Assembly: GCF_013391695.1 (NCBI RefSeq)
Contig: NZ_JACBGH010000002.1
Location: forward strand, 186,001-250,000
DNA length: 64,000 bases
From: Thiomicrorhabdus cannonii
Lineage (GTDB): Bacteria; Pseudomonadota; Gammaproteobacteria; Thiomicrospirales; Thiomicrospiraceae
Direction: 5' to 3'
The stretch's first letter is position 1. Each line of letters opens with the position of its first letter. Position numbers and translations under genes: made by a program. Of the stretch, positions 17,543-28,061 are shown piece after piece. The notes beneath the pieces are model-generated. The model searched no databases and was not told where the DNA came from. It saw nothing but the letters and a program-made list of their open reading frames with translations.

Positions 17543-19861
17543 ATGACTAGCCAAAATACCCCGGAAACGCTGTTTACCGACCCGGTTTGCGGGATGCAGG
17601 TTAAACCCGGCCCCTTGCATTGGCAACATGCCGGCACCACTTATTACTTTTGCAGCGACGCTTGCCTACACAAATTTAAAACAGACCCGCAAAGTTATCT
17701 CTTGCCCAGCGCGCCCGTGATATCCGCACCGATGGATGAGAAGCCGCTTTACACCTGCCCGATGCATCCGCAGATTCGCCAGAACCATCCCGGAACTTGC
17801 CCTATTTGCGGTATGGCACTGGAAGCCGTCCCCACACTTACGCCCGCCTCTGTAGAAAACAACGCCGAGCTGCATCACATGCAACGACGCTTCTGGGGCA
17901 GCGTCATACTAACCTTTCCCACCTTTATGCTGGCCATGCTGGGTATTCCTGCCGGCATGCTCCCTGATATTGGCTGGCTGTCTCCCTCGCAAATGCTGCA
18001 GTGCGTGTTAGCCACGCCTGTGGTCTGGTGGGGAGGCTGGCCGTTTTTCACGCGCGCATGGCAAAGTCTAACATCGCTCAATCTCAATATGTTTACCCTG
18101 ATTGCGCTGGGAACCGGCAGCGCCTGGGTTTACAGTGTGATTGCGCTGTTTATGCCGGAGTTATTCCCTGCCTCCATGCGCAATCAACAGGGTCATGTAG
18201 ACGTGTATTTTGAAGCAGCCGCGATGATTACCACCTTGGTATTGCTAGGGCAGGTACTGGAAATAAAGGCCCACATCAAGACACACGGAGCCATTAAACT
18301 GCTCCTTGGCATGGCCCCTAAAACCACATGGAAACTCGATCCGCAAGGTCACGAAATGGCTACACCCATTGATGAAATCATGCCGGGGGACCGTCTTAAA
18401 ATCAAACCGGGAGAAAAAATCCCCGTAGATGGCATCGTCGTCGAAGGCCGCTCTCATGTGGACGAATCGATGATAAACGGCGAACCCGTCCCCCTACTCA
18501 AACAAAAAGAGAGCCCGCTTTTTGCCGCCACGCTTAACGGCTCAGGCGTGTTAATCATGCAAGCGCAAAAAGTAGGCAAACAGACGCTATTCGCTCAAAT
18601 CATCGCTATGGTATCCCAGGCACAGTCCTCAAAGGCGCCCATTCAAAAAGTGGCCGATAAGGTATCCGCCATTTTCGTTCCCCTGGTGCTATTCATTGCG
18701 CTCATCGCCTTTTTCGGCTGGTGGCAATTTGGGCCAGAACCCAGTCTTTCCTACGCGCTGGTCGCCGGCGTGTCCGTACTCATTATTGCCTGCCCGTGTG
18801 CGCTGGGTTTGGCGACGCCGGTATCCATTACGGTTGCGCTGGGAAAAGGCGCCACGCACGGAATACTCATAAAGGACGCCGCGGCGTTGGAAACACTGGA
18901 AAAAGTCAATCTGCTGATTGTTGACAAAACTGGCACTCTGACCGAAGGACGTCCAAGCCTGATCCAGAGCATCCCCGTGAAAAACCTCTCCGCATCCGAA
19001 ATTCAACATACAGCCGCGGCACTCGCCGGCAACAGCGACCACCCCTTTTCCAAAGCCATCAGCGCTCATCCCCAAACCGATCCGGCACAACTCAAAACCG
19101 TCCAAGATTTTGAGTCCATAACCGGAAAAGGCCTAACCGGCATCATAGAGGGTAAAACTGTCGCCCTAGGAAATCCTGCCCTCATGCAACAATATGGGAT
19201 ACAGACCGCCCCGTTAGAACAACAGATGCAGGAATACACGCAAAAAGGCCATACTGTTCTCTTTCTTGCTATAGACAAGATAATCTACGGCTATCTGGTG
19301 CTCGCCGATCAGATCAAAACCGACACGCCGCAAGCCATCCGGAAAATTCAACAGGCCGGGTTAAAAATCGTCATGCTGACAGGAGATAGTGAGCCAAGCG
19401 CCAATGCAATAGCGCAGCAACTGAAACTGGACCAGGTAAAGGCCAATGTACTGCCTGGCGAAAAGGCCAAATGGGTGAGCCGCTTCCAACAACAGGGCTA
19501 TATCGTTGCCATGGCCGGGGACGGTATCAACGACGCGCCCGCACTGGCTCAGGCCAATGTAGGCATCGCGATGGGAAACGGTACGGATATCGCCAAAGAG
19601 AGTGCCGACATCACCCTGGTAAAAGGCAATCTTAACGGAATCGCTACCGCCATCCAATTAAGCCGTAGCACCATGAAAAATATCCGCCAAAACCTGTTTT
19701 TCGCATTTGCGTACAACAGTGCCGGCATTCCCGTTGCGGCGGGCGTGCTCTACCCGTTTGTAGGACTTTTGCTCTCACCCATGATAGCCGCCGCAGCCAT
19801 GAGCTTCAGCTCCGTCTCGGTGATTGCCAATGCTTTGCGGCTTGCAAAAATGAAACTTTAA
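17543..19861 (+). CDS. Copper-translocating P1B-type ATPase with YHS and heavy-metal-binding domains
   Basis: Exports Cu(I)/Ag(I) across the inner membrane using ATP. The 772-residue protein opens with a YHS domain (DPVCGMQV, then YYFCSDACLHKF, about 13-55) and a zinc-ribbon-like heavy-metal-binding motif (YTCPMHPQ...CPICGM, about 70-94), in place of classical CXXC HMA domains. Next come the A-domain (SMINGEPVP), the metal-path CPC (CPCALGLATP, residue 417), the phosphorylated DKTGT (near 461), the HP motif (SDHPFSKA) and GDGINDAPAL. AAAGGAAG is a good ribosome site. Codon choice appears less GC-biased than in neighbours (frequent CTA, ATA, AAA), a hint of transfer. No copper chaperone or regulator is adjacent. 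Confidence 0.92.
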   Translation: MTSQNTPETLFTDPVCGMQVKPGPLHWQHAGTTYYFCSDACLHKFKTDPQSYLLPSAPVISAPMDEKPLYTCPMHPQIRQNHPGTCPICGMALEAVPTLTPASVENNAELHHMQRRFWGSVILTFPTFMLAMLGIPAGMLPDIGWLSPSQMLQCVLATPVVWWGGWPFFTRAWQSLTSLNLNMFTLIALGTGSAWVYSVIALFMPELFPASMRNQQGHVDVYFEAAAMITTLVLLGQVLEIKAHIKTHGAIKLLLGMAPKTTWKLDPQGHEMATPIDEIMPGDRLKIKPGEKIPVDGIVVEGRSHVDESMINGEPVPLLKQKESPLFAATLNGSGVLIMQAQKVGKQTLFAQIIAMVSQAQSSKAPIQKVADKVSAIFVPLVLFIALIAFFGWWQFGPEPSLSYALVAGVSVLIIACPCALGLATPVSITVALGKGATHGILIKDAAALETLEKVNLLIVDKTGTLTEGRPSLIQSIPVKNLSASEIQHTAAALAGNSDHPFSKAISAHPQTDPAQLKTVQDFESITGKGLTGIIEGKTVALGNPALMQQYGIQTAPLEQQMQEYTQKGHTVLFLAIDKIIYGYLVLADQIKTDTPQAIRKIQQAGLKIVMLTGDSEPSANAIAQQLKLDQVKANVLPGEKAKWVSRFQQQGYIVAMAGDGINDAPALAQANVGIAMGNGTDIAKESADITLVKGNLNGIATAIQLSRSTMKNIRQNLFFAFAYNSAGIPVAAGVLYPFVGLLLSPMIAAAAMSFSSVSVIANALRLAKMKL
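19344..19361 (+). repeat. Interspersed 18-bp repeat, copy 7 (17/18)
   Basis: Forward-orientation copy with one mismatch inside the copper ATPase gene, encoding IQQAGL. Confidence 0.85.
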
Positions 19862-19924
19862 CCAACCATTCAATGCAGCGCACGCATTCAGGGTAAAGTT
19901 CAAAGCTAAACTTTTTCAGGACAA

Positions 19925-19974
19925 TAAAAAAGCCAGACCTCATTCACTCGTAAGTGTTTGAAAATCTGGCTTTT
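19925..19974 (-). terminator. Terminator after initiator tRNA
   Basis: Ten-bp stem AAAAGCCAGA (19928-19937) with TCTGGCTTTT (19965-19974), with an inner CACTT/AAGTG hairpin. On the minus strand a T run follows. It lies 3' of the tRNA and also downstream of the convergent ATPase gene, so it may work for both. Confidence 0.7.
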
Positions 19975-19979
19975 GAATG

Positions 19980-20056
<77 letters not shown>

Positions 20057-20153
20057 ATATTGTGACATCGAAGCGTTGTGCGTTCCGATGTGGCGTATTA
20101 TAGGGAGTCTGAGAAAATTTACAACCCTAATCGGGAAATAAATTAGAAAATGC

Positions 20154-20474
20154 TTAAGTTTTTTTGGTTTGAATGAATTTCTTAAGGTTATAACGGTAAA
20201 TAAAGCCGGGAAACGCAAAAATAGCAAACATAAAGAAGGTCACAGCGTAGAACTCCCAGCCTTGGGACTCAACGTGTCCCATGCTTTTATTTTCCAACAG
20301 ATAAGCCAAAATACCGGTCAGAATAAAATACAGTAGCCATTCTAAAAAGTTAACCAGAAACGATTTGGTTTTAACCTGAATGAACAGAAAAATACGGTTT
20401 GCAAATATCCATGGCACATTGGCCAGGATAATCGCGGTAACAAGCAATAGCCAAACTGATTGATCTAGCGTCAT
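20154..20474 (-). CDS. DUF2818 family membrane protein
   Basis: Small hydrophobic protein of 106 residues with three to four membrane segments. It opens SVWLLLVTAIILANVPWI and contains YAVTFFMFAIFAFPGFIYRY, typical of DUF2818. This family is commonly encoded directly after nuoN, mostly in betaproteobacteria, hinting at a role with complex I; its function is unknown. AGAGGA lies 7-8 nt before the ATG. A terminator separates it from nuoN, so its expression may depend on read-through. Confidence 0.85.
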   Translation of the reverse strand: MTLDQSVWLLLVTAIILANVPWIFANRIFLFIQVKTKSFLVNFLEWLLYFILTGILAYLLENKSMGHVESQGWEFYAVTFFMFAIFAFPGFIYRYNLKKFIQTKKT

Positions 20475-20493
20475 GGTTTTTTCCTCTTTATTT

Positions 20494-20519
20494 ACAAAAA
20501 AAGCCCGATAAACGGGCTT
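20494..20519 (-). terminator. Rho-independent terminator after nuoN
   Basis: Stem AAGCCCG (20501-20507) with CGGGCTT (20513-20519), 5-nt loop, followed on the minus strand by seven T residues. It marks the main end of the nuo operon. Confidence 0.85.
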
Positions 20520-20535
20520 CTTACATTATTAGCGG

Positions 20536-21981
20536 TTATTTCAAACCAATACTCTGATAACAAAGTTCGATCAACGAAGACGGCATCAAACCAAGTACCA
20601 GCAAGGCGATGGAAACGAAACTGACCGCCCAGTTCAATTGACCACTGACAGGAGCGATTGGCCCAGTTTCTTCCGGTTTATCAAAATACATGGCCTTGAC
20701 GACACGCAGATAGTAGAAGGCACTGATAACCGCTGTGATCACGGCAACAACCGCAATCCAGATAAATCCGGCTTTAACGACTTCTTCAATGACGATGACT
20801 TTGGCAAAGAACCCGATGAACGGCGGAATACCAGCCATCGAGAACATCACAATCAACATCATAAATGCCAACCATGAATTGCGGGCATTCAGACCTTTGA
20901 AGTCAGAAATCTTGTCAAATTCATTGCCAGTACGTGACAACGCGATAATCATACCGAAACCAGCAACAGCAGTAATGGCATAGACGATGATGTAGAACAT
21001 CGCGCCGGCGTAACCGTCAGGATTGGCCGCCAGTACACCCAGCAGCAAGAAACCGGCATGACCGATGCCCGAGTAGGCCAACATACGTTTTAAGTTTTCT
21101 TGGACAATGGCAACGATCGCACCAACCACCATTGAAAGTACGGAAAGAATAATGATGAGAGTCTGCCAATCGGCCACCAGTCCTGGCATCCCTTCTGCCA
21201 ACAGGCGATAGATAATCGCAAACGCAGCAATCTTGGGAGCCGTACCCAAATAAAGCGTGACTGCGGTCGGGGAACCGTGATAGACGTCAGGCGCCCACAT
21301 GTGGAACGGCACCGCACCCAGCTTGAATGCCAGACCGATGACAATAAAGACAACACCGAACGACAATACCACGGCATCAGCCTTACCAGCCTCGATGATC
21401 TTGGCAATTTCCGGGAAGGTGATCGAACCGGTGGCACCATACAGCATGGAGAACCCGTACAACAGAATGCCGGTAGCCAGCGCACCTAGAACAAAATACT
21501 TCATCGCCGATTCAATGGCGTCCGACGCATCGCGGCGCAGTGCGATCATCGCATACATCGCCAATGACATGATTTCCAAGCCTAAATACAGCGTAATGAA
21601 GTTATGGGCTGAAACCATAACGAACATACCCAAGACGCCAAACAGGCCGAGTACAAAGTACTCACCGCTAAAGAACTTCTGTTGCAACAGGTATTCTTTA
21701 GAAAACAGGAAAATCCCCAGTGAAACCAAAACAATAAAGAGTTTTAAAATGTCGGCGAAACTATCGCGCACGAAACTGCCATCAAAGGTAATCACTTGAG
21801 CCGTAGCAAAGCTGGACATAATCAGATAGGCAACCACAATCAAAGTCGCTTGCGTTGCGTAGTAAGTCGCAAATTGATAACGCTTTGACCAGAATGTATC
21901 CGCAACCAGAATAAAGGAGGTCAGTGCCAACAGCACCATTTCCGGGATTGCGGGTGCAAAAGCAGGTATTACAAAATTCAT
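20536..21981 (-). CDS. nuoN: NADH-quinone oxidoreductase subunit N
   Basis: Antiporter-like proton-pumping membrane subunit of respiratory complex I. It has 481 residues and about 14 hydrophobic segments. Visible family signatures include EIMSLAMYAMIALRR, the Lys-containing FKLGAVPFHMWAPDVYHG, and LKRMLAYSGIGHAGF. It is the last nuo gene, 22 bp after nuoM. Confidence 0.96.
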   Translation of the reverse strand: MNFVIPAFAPAIPEMVLLALTSFILVADTFWSKRYQFATYYATQATLIVVAYLIMSSFATAQVITFDGSFVRDSFADILKLFIVLVSLGIFLFSKEYLLQQKFFSGEYFVLGLFGVLGMFVMVSAHNFITLYLGLEIMSLAMYAMIALRRDASDAIESAMKYFVLGALATGILLYGFSMLYGATGSITFPEIAKIIEAGKADAVVLSFGVVFIVIGLAFKLGAVPFHMWAPDVYHGSPTAVTLYLGTAPKIAAFAIIYRLLAEGMPGLVADWQTLIIILSVLSMVVGAIVAIVQENLKRMLAYSGIGHAGFLLLGVLAANPDGYAGAMFYIIVYAITAVAGFGMIIALSRTGNEFDKISDFKGLNARNSWLAFMMLIVMFSMAGIPPFIGFFAKVIVIEEVVKAGFIWIAVVAVITAVISAFYYLRVVKAMYFDKPEETGPIAPVSGQLNWAVSFVSIALLVLGLMPSSLIELCYQSIGLK

Positions 21982-22003
21982 ACTGTTTATTCACCTATTC
22001 CAA

Positions 22004-23518
22004 TTAAAGTTTTGACGTTGTTGCTTGAACCAGCAAATGACCAACAGAAGTGTGCATCACCTCCATTAACGGCGCTGGGAACACACCTAATGCAACAACT
22101 GCAACCGCAAGCGTTGCCATGATGGCGAACTCACGCTTGTTCAAATCTTGTAGTTGTTCAACGTTTTCATTCGTTACAGGGCCAAAGAAGACGCGTTTGA
22201 CCATCCATAGCGTATAAGCGGCACCGATGATCAGCGTGAGCGCTGCGATCGTACCGAACCAGATATTTGCTTTGAATGAGCTCAGGATAACCATGAACTC
22301 ACCCACAAAACCTGAGGTACCCGGCAGGCCGACGTTGGCCATCGCAAACAACACCGCGAACATGACGAACCAAGGCATTTTGTTGACAACACCACTATAA
22401 GCTGAGATTTCACGGGTATGCATACGGTCATACAACACACCGATAGCCAAGAACATTGCACCGGAAATGAAACCGTGGGAAATCATCTGCACCATGGCGC
22501 CTTCCATACCCAGCTGCGCACCTTGCAAAGAGCCGGTTGACTCGAGGATGTCATACAACACAAACATACCCAGGGTCACAAAGCCCATGTGGGAAATAGA
22601 CGAATACGCGACCAGCTTTTTCATGTCGCTCTGAACCAAAGCGACAATACCGATATAAACGATGGCGATCAAAGACAGCAGGATGACCAACCAGTCCAAC
22701 TGCATCGACGCATCCGGCGTGATTGGCAGGCTGAAACGTACGAAACCGTAGCCCCCCATCTTCAGCATAATGGCAGCCAGCACAACAGAACCCGCTGTAG
22801 GCGCTTCAACGTGCGCGTCAGGCAACCAAGTATGAACCGGGAACATTGGAATTTTCACGGCAAATGCCAACAGGAACGCCAAGAAAATCAGGGTTTGTGC
22901 TGTCATACCTAACTGCATGGTATGCATATCCAGAATCGAGAAGCTGCCCGATTGATAATACATATACAGGAAGCTCACCAGCATGAATACCGAACCGAAG
23001 AAGGTATACAGGAAGAACTTCAAGGTCGCATAAACACGGCGCGGTCCACCCCATTTACCGATAACGATAAACATCGGGATCAACAAGGCTTCCCAGAATA
23101 CGTAGAACAGAATCGAGTCCAGGGCAACAAATACGCCCGTCATCATGCCGCCCATAATCAGGAAAGCACCCATGTATTGTTCAACACGTTCTTTAATGAC
23201 ATCCCAGGCGGAGGCAATGACCAGCACCTGTGTAAACGTGGTCAACAATACCAACGGCATCGAAAGACCATCCACACCCAGGTGATAGTAGATATTGAAC
23301 GCAGGAATCCATGAGATTTTCTCTTCAAACTGCATCGCCGCCGTGGTGGTGTCAAAACCAGTCCACAAAGGTAGCGACAAAACAAACGTAGCGAAAGCAA
23401 CGATCAGCGACAACCACTTGGCGACGGTGTCGTTATTGCGGCCTGCAAACAGCACCAATAAGCCCCCGATAATCGGCAGCCAAATCAGAGTACTTAAGAT
23501 GGGATAACTGGATAACAT
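22004..23518 (-). CDS. nuoM: NADH-quinone oxidoreductase subunit M
   Basis: Antiporter-like proton channel subunit of complex I; 504 residues. The conserved EALLIPMFIVIGKWGG carries the channel Glu, KIPMFPVHTWLPDAHVEAPTAGS the conserved Lys/His, and MKKLVAYSSISHMGFV the discontinuous helix region. Length is normal. It lies between nuoL and nuoN in the operon. Confidence 0.97.
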   Translation of the reverse strand: MLSSYPILSTLIWLPIIGGLLVLFAGRNNDTVAKWLSLIVAFATFVLSLPLWTGFDTTTAAMQFEEKISWIPAFNIYYHLGVDGLSMPLVLLTTFTQVLVIASAWDVIKERVEQYMGAFLIMGGMMTGVFVALDSILFYVFWEALLIPMFIVIGKWGGPRRVYATLKFFLYTFFGSVFMLVSFLYMYYQSGSFSILDMHTMQLGMTAQTLIFLAFLLAFAVKIPMFPVHTWLPDAHVEAPTAGSVVLAAIMLKMGGYGFVRFSLPITPDASMQLDWLVILLSLIAIVYIGIVALVQSDMKKLVAYSSISHMGFVTLGMFVLYDILESTGSLQGAQLGMEGAMVQMISHGFISGAMFLAIGVLYDRMHTREISAYSGVVNKMPWFVMFAVLFAMANVGLPGTSGFVGEFMVILSSFKANIWFGTIAALTLIIGAAYTLWMVKRVFFGPVTNENVEQLQDLNKREFAIMATLAVAVVALGVFPAPLMEVMHTSVGHLLVQATTSKL

Positions 23519-23551
23519 GTAGTCTAGTTCCTTAACTTATTATTCTTTTAT

Positions 23552-25525
23552 TTACCAAAGTACCCATACCAGCATTGCCAGTAGGCCGAAAATCATCACA
23601 AATGCATAGTGATACATATAACCGGTTTGCGTCTGGCGCAGCGATACTGCCGCATTGTAAACCGCCATAAAGGTGTTGGTAACCATACCGGTATCGATCA
23701 TCTTCTGATCAACCACACGGGTAAAGTAAGCACCCAGTTTGCGTGTACCGTTTACAAATACAATCTCGTTCAAGCGATCGAAACCGTAAGCGTTGTCCAG
23801 CATATAGTAGCCGCGTGGACACATCGCTTTCAGCTTCGCAGGCAGGTTAGGCTGCTTGATGTATAAGAACCACGCCAGGAAGACACCCGACAGCGCCAGG
23901 AAGACCGGCAACGTCATGAATGAGTGCACGATCATGTCAAACACACCGTGGTAATAGTTGTTGTAAACCGCCATCATCGTATCGTTAGCTGCCGCAACAA
24001 ATACCGCGCTGCCGAAATAGGTGCCGTTCAACATAGGTTCGATCATCGGCAAGCCCATCAGCACCGCAGGAATCGACAACAGAATCAACGGTACTGTCAC
24101 CACCCATGGCGACTCTTTCATCTGATGTGTGCGCACATACTCGCTCTCCTCACCGTGGAACACGATAAAGAACATGCGGAAGCTATAGAATGCGGTCACA
24201 AAGACGCCCGCCATTAACAACACATAGGCAAAGGTCGAACCAAAACGCTCACTCTCGTTCAAGCTCAGCAGGATGCTGTCTTTGGAGAAGAATCCTGAGA
24301 AGCCCGGGAAACCGATCAGAGCCAGAGAACCGATCAGCATTGCCGCATAGGTGATTGGCATATATTTGCGCAGGCCACCCATATCACGGATATCTTGCTT
24401 GTGGTGCATCGCGATAATCACCGAACCGGCTGCCAGGAACAACAAGGCCTTGAAGAAAGCGTGCGTCAAAACATGGAACATACCGGCAGCGTAGGCTGAA
24501 GCACCCAATGCAGCGGTCATATAACCCAGCTGCGACAGCGTCGAATAGGCCACGACGCGTTTGATGTCGTTCTGAATCAGACCCAGCAATCCCATCATAA
24601 ATGCAGTCAAAGCACCGGTAATCAATACCACGCTCAAGGCCGTTTCCGACAATTCATAAGCCGGCGACAGACGCGCCACCATGAAGATACCCGCCGTTAC
24701 CATCGTTGCGGCGTGAATCAAAGCAGAGATAGGCGTCGGACCTTCCATCGACTCCGGCAGCCACACATGCAACGGCATCTGTGCAGATTTACCCATCGCA
24801 CCAATAAACAGCAGAATCAACATCAGAGTAATCATCGACCATTCAACGCCAGGAATGATTTCAATCATCACATCACGCTGTGTCGTCAGCTGAGCAAAGA
24901 ACTCTTTGTAATCCATGGTATTGAAGTACACAAATACCATCGCGATACCGAGGATGAAACCGAAGTCACCGACACGGTTCACCAAGAAGGCTTTCAGGTT
25001 AGCCTGAATCGCTGACTCACGCTTCATATAGAAACCGATTAACAGGTAAGAAACCAAACCGACCGCTTCCCAACCGAAGAACAGTTGCAGGAAGTTATTG
25101 GCCATCACCAACGACAACATCGAGAAAGTGAACAGCGAAATATAGCTGAAGAAACGCTGATAATACGGATTATGGTGGTCGTAATCTTCATCGTGATCCA
25201 TATAACCGATGGTATAGATATGGACCATCAGGGAAACGAAGGTTACCACCAACATCATCGTCGCCGACAACTCGTCGATCATGAAACCGATTTCAAAACG
25301 GATACCGTCCGAAACCATCCAGGTATAGAGCGCCGCGTTATAGGCCTCGTGCCCGTCGATCATGAACAGCTTGAAGACGTAGAACGACAACAGCGTTGAA
25401 ATCGCCACACCGATAATGGTGGCAAAATGCGCGCCCTTGCGCCCTACCTGTCGGCCGAACAGACCGGCAATCATGGAGCCGACCAGCGGCGCCAATAGAA
25501 TTACGCTAAGAATAGTGTGCAACAT
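23552..25525 (-). CDS. nuoL: NADH-quinone oxidoreductase subunit L
   Basis: Largest antiporter-like subunit of complex I; 657 residues from the ATG at 25525. A TTG two codons earlier abuts the nuoK stop, but the ATG has AGGGG at good spacing. It has the family motifs FGWEAVGLVSYLLIGF, GKSAQMPLHVWLPESMEGPTP and VVAYSTLSQLGYM. The long C-terminal part should form the lateral helix that spans the antiporter subunits. Confidence 0.97.
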   Translation of the reverse strand: MLHTILSVILLAPLVGSMIAGLFGRQVGRKGAHFATIIGVAISTLLSFYVFKLFMIDGHEAYNAALYTWMVSDGIRFEIGFMIDELSATMMLVVTFVSLMVHIYTIGYMDHDEDYDHHNPYYQRFFSYISLFTFSMLSLVMANNFLQLFFGWEAVGLVSYLLIGFYMKRESAIQANLKAFLVNRVGDFGFILGIAMVFVYFNTMDYKEFFAQLTTQRDVMIEIIPGVEWSMITLMLILLFIGAMGKSAQMPLHVWLPESMEGPTPISALIHAATMVTAGIFMVARLSPAYELSETALSVVLITGALTAFMMGLLGLIQNDIKRVVAYSTLSQLGYMTAALGASAYAAGMFHVLTHAFFKALLFLAAGSVIIAMHHKQDIRDMGGLRKYMPITYAAMLIGSLALIGFPGFSGFFSKDSILLSLNESERFGSTFAYVLLMAGVFVTAFYSFRMFFIVFHGEESEYVRTHQMKESPWVVTVPLILLSIPAVLMGLPMIEPMLNGTYFGSAVFVAAANDTMMAVYNNYYHGVFDMIVHSFMTLPVFLALSGVFLAWFLYIKQPNLPAKLKAMCPRGYYMLDNAYGFDRLNEIVFVNGTRKLGAYFTRVVDQKMIDTGMVTNTFMAVYNAAVSLRQTQTGYMYHYAFVMIFGLLAMLVWVLW

Positions 25526-25531
25526 CAACAA

Positions 25532-25837
25532 TTACCCCTTCAGTGATCCAAGATCATCAACGTTGATGCTCTTACGATTACGGAACACAAGTACAATAAT
25601 AGCCAGACCGATGGCCGCTTCAGCCGCGGCAACCGTCAAAATAAAGAACACGAAAATCTGTCCTGTCACATCGTTGAGATAATGTGAAAAGGCCACCAGA
25701 TTGGTGTTTACGGCTAACAGGAGTAACTCGATCGACATCAACAAGATGATGATGTTCTTACGATTCAGGAAAATACCCGCCATGCTGATGGTGAATAGAA
25801 TCGCGCCAAAAATCAGATAATCCGATAATGCAATCAC
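25532..25837 (-). CDS. nuoK: NADH-quinone oxidoreductase subunit K
   Basis: Small membrane subunit of complex I (101 residues, three hydrophobic segments). The two conserved membrane glutamates are in [11 protein letters not shown] and in [12 protein letters not shown]. Its start overlaps the nuoJ stop by ATGA (25834-25837), implying coupled translation. Confidence 0.97.
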   Translation of the reverse strand: MIALSDYLIFGAILFTISMAGIFLNRKNIIILLMSIELLLLAVNTNLVAFSHYLNDVTGQIFVFFILTVAAAEAAIGLAIIVLVFRNRKSINVDDLGSLKG

Positions 25838-26475
25838 TTGCCTTCCTCCTCTTTTGACGCCACAGGCTTCTCAACCACCGCTTCCATCTTGACCATCGTC
25901 AAACGGTCTTTAGCGGATGTTCTATTTTGTTTATTAATATCTTGGTAAAGCACTTCTTTAGGCGCACGACGACGCAATGTCAGGGCGATGGCCGCAACGA
26001 TACCCACCAACAACAAGACCGCTGCCAATACAAACGCATAAGCGTGGGTGGTATACAAAGGCACTGCAATCGCCTTGGTGTTGCTGTAGTCGGCAGGATG
26101 CTGCACAGGGTTACCCGTTACTTCCAAACCGAAGTGCGCAGGCCCCAAAACCATATACATCATCGCGAAGGTGGCGATCGCCGCAATGGCTCCCAATGGT
26201 AAATATTTGGTGAAGCCCTCTTTCATCTGTGCCAGATTGATGTCCAGCATCATGACCACAAACAGGAACAGCACCATTACCGCGCCGACATAGACCAGAA
26301 TCAGCACCAAGCCCAAAAACTCCGCCTGTGCCATAATCCACACGCCGGCAGTCGAAATAAACGCCAGAACCAGCCACAAAGCAGCTTTAACAGGGTTCTT
26401 TACCGTAATCACCATCAATCCGGAGATTACCGCCATGGCACCTAATAAATAGAAAATAAATTGCTCAAATGTCAT
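25834..26475 (-). CDS. nuoJ: NADH-quinone oxidoreductase subunit J
   Basis: Membrane subunit of complex I; 213 residues with five hydrophobic segments. [21 protein letters not shown] and [19 protein letters not shown] match the family. The last 50 residues are charged and Lys/Glu-rich, longer than in E. coli NuoJ and likely cytoplasmic. Confidence 0.96.
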   Translation of the reverse strand: MTFEQFIFYLLGAMAVISGLMVITVKNPVKAALWLVLAFISTAGVWIMAQAEFLGLVLILVYVGAVMVLFLFVVMMLDINLAQMKEGFTKYLPLGAIAAIATFAMMYMVLGPAHFGLEVTGNPVQHPADYSNTKAIAVPLYTTHAYAFVLAAVLLLVGIVAAIALTLRRRAPKEVLYQDINKQNRTSAKDRLTMVKMEAVVEKPVASKEEEGK

Positions 26476-26490
26476 GGAACTTCTCTTTCG

Positions 26491-26982
26491 TTAACGATAT
26501 TTCGCATCGGCCGCACGGTCGGCTGCGATCTGTTTCTCGTGCTTATCACCAAACGCCAGCAGTTTGTCTTTGGTCATAATGTGTGGCCCGCGTTCCTGGA
26601 ACTCATATTCGAAAACACGGGTTTCAACAATCGCATCCACCGGACAGGCTTCTTCGCAGAAACCGCAGTAGATGCACTTAAACATGTCAATATCGTAACG
26701 CGTGGTACGGCGCGAGCCGTCTTCGCGTTCTTCCGAATCGATTGTGATCGCATTGGCCGGACAGACCGCCTCGCACAATTTACAGGCAATACAGCGCTCT
26801 TCGCCATTTTCGTAACGTCGCAAAGCGTGGTGACCACGGAAACGAGGCGATAATGGCGTTTTTTCTTCTGGGTAACGCACGGTAATCTTTTTCTTGAAAA
26901 GGTATTTACCGGTCAAGGCCATGCCTTTGAACAGCTCGGTCAGACCCCAGGTCTTAACTTGATGTTGAATGAATTTAACCAT
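26491..26982 (-). CDS. nuoI: NADH-quinone oxidoreductase subunit I
   Basis: Peripheral-arm subunit of complex I (163 residues) that holds two 4Fe-4S clusters, N6a and N6b. Both ferredoxin motifs are intact: [12 protein letters not shown] and [12 protein letters not shown]. It relays electrons from NuoG to the terminal cluster in NuoB. It lies 15 bp ahead of nuoJ. Confidence 0.97.
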   Translation of the reverse strand: MVKFIQHQVKTWGLTELFKGMALTGKYLFKKKITVRYPEEKTPLSPRFRGHHALRRYENGEERCIACKLCEAVCPANAITIDSEEREDGSRRTTRYDIDMFKCIYCGFCEEACPVDAIVETRVFEYEFQERGPHIMTKDKLLAFGDKHEKQIAADRAADAKYR

Positions 26983-26994
26983 GTTTACCTCGAA

Positions 26995-28056
26995 TTAATT
27001 AAACCAAGGACCGACTTTGAAGTATTGCATCGCACCGACAACAAATACCCAAACAATGGTCACAGGAATTAATACTTTCCAACCCAGACGCATCAACTGG
27101 TCATAACGGTAGCGTGGGAAAGTGGCGCGTAGCCATAAGAATACGAACAGCAGGAAACTGACTTTAAATGCCAACCAACCAAACGCCGGCACCCATGCAA
27201 ACAAGGTTTCAAGAAGAGGAATCCCCTCAAACGGCGACAACCAGCCACCCAGGAACATAATCGCCGTCATGAAGGAGATCAGAATCATCATGGCGTATTC
27301 CGCCAGCATGAACACACCGAACGTCATACCCGAATATTCAACGTGGAAACCGGCCACGATCTCGGCTTCACCTTCGACGATATCGAAAGGCGTACGGTTG
27401 GTTTCCGCCAAACCTGACAGGAAATAGACCACGAACATCGGCAACAATGGCAGCAAATACCAATGCCAGATACCGCCTTGCTGACCCTCAACGATCTCCT
27501 GCAGATTCATGCTGCCGGCAATCATCAATACCGTCACCAAGGCAAAGCCCATAGCGATTTCATAAGAGATCTTTTGTGCCGAACCACGCAACGCACCCAG
27601 GAAGGCGTACTTGGAGTTTGACGCCCAACCGGCAATGATGGTGCCGTATACCAAAATCGATGACACCGCCAATACATACAGAATACCGGCGTTGATGTCC
27701 GACACCACCACTTCAGGCGAGAACGGGATAACCGCCCAAACCGCCACCGCAGGTGCAATTGATAGTACCGGCGCCACGATGAACAGGAACTTGTTCGACT
27801 GATTCGGGAAAATCACCTCTTTGGTCATCAGCTTCAACGCATCGGCGATCGGCTGCAACCAACCGCCCGGACCGACACGGTTAGGCCCCATACGCACCTG
27901 CATATAACCGATCACCTTACGTTCCGCGTAAGTCAACCAGGCGACCGCCAGCATAATCGGCAGAATGACGGCCACCGCCTGAATCACCAACGTGATCAGA
28001 ACAGCCAGCCAGTCATACAGGAAACCAGATAAAAAAGCTTGGAGTGCATCAAACAT
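26995..28056 (-). CDS. nuoH: NADH-quinone oxidoreductase subunit H
   Basis: Membrane subunit that forms the quinone chamber with NuoB and NuoD; 353 residues, eight hydrophobic segments. Signatures are [24 protein letters not shown] and [20 protein letters not shown] with the conserved loop acids. Gap to nuoG is only 5 bp. Confidence 0.97.
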   Translation of the reverse strand: MFDALQAFLSGFLYDWLAVLITLVIQAVAVILPIMLAVAWLTYAERKVIGYMQVRMGPNRVGPGGWLQPIADALKLMTKEVIFPNQSNKFLFIVAPVLSIAPAVAVWAVIPFSPEVVVSDINAGILYVLAVSSILVYGTIIAGWASNSKYAFLGALRGSAQKISYEIAMGFALVTVLMIAGSMNLQEIVEGQQGGIWHWYLLPLLPMFVVYFLSGLAETNRTPFDIVEGEAEIVAGFHVEYSGMTFGVFMLAEYAMMILISFMTAIMFLGGWLSPFEGIPLLETLFAWVPAFGWLAFKVSFLLFVFLWLRATFPRYRYDQLMRLGWKVLIPVTIVWVFVVGAMQYFKVGPWFN

Positions 28057-28061
28057 CTAAC

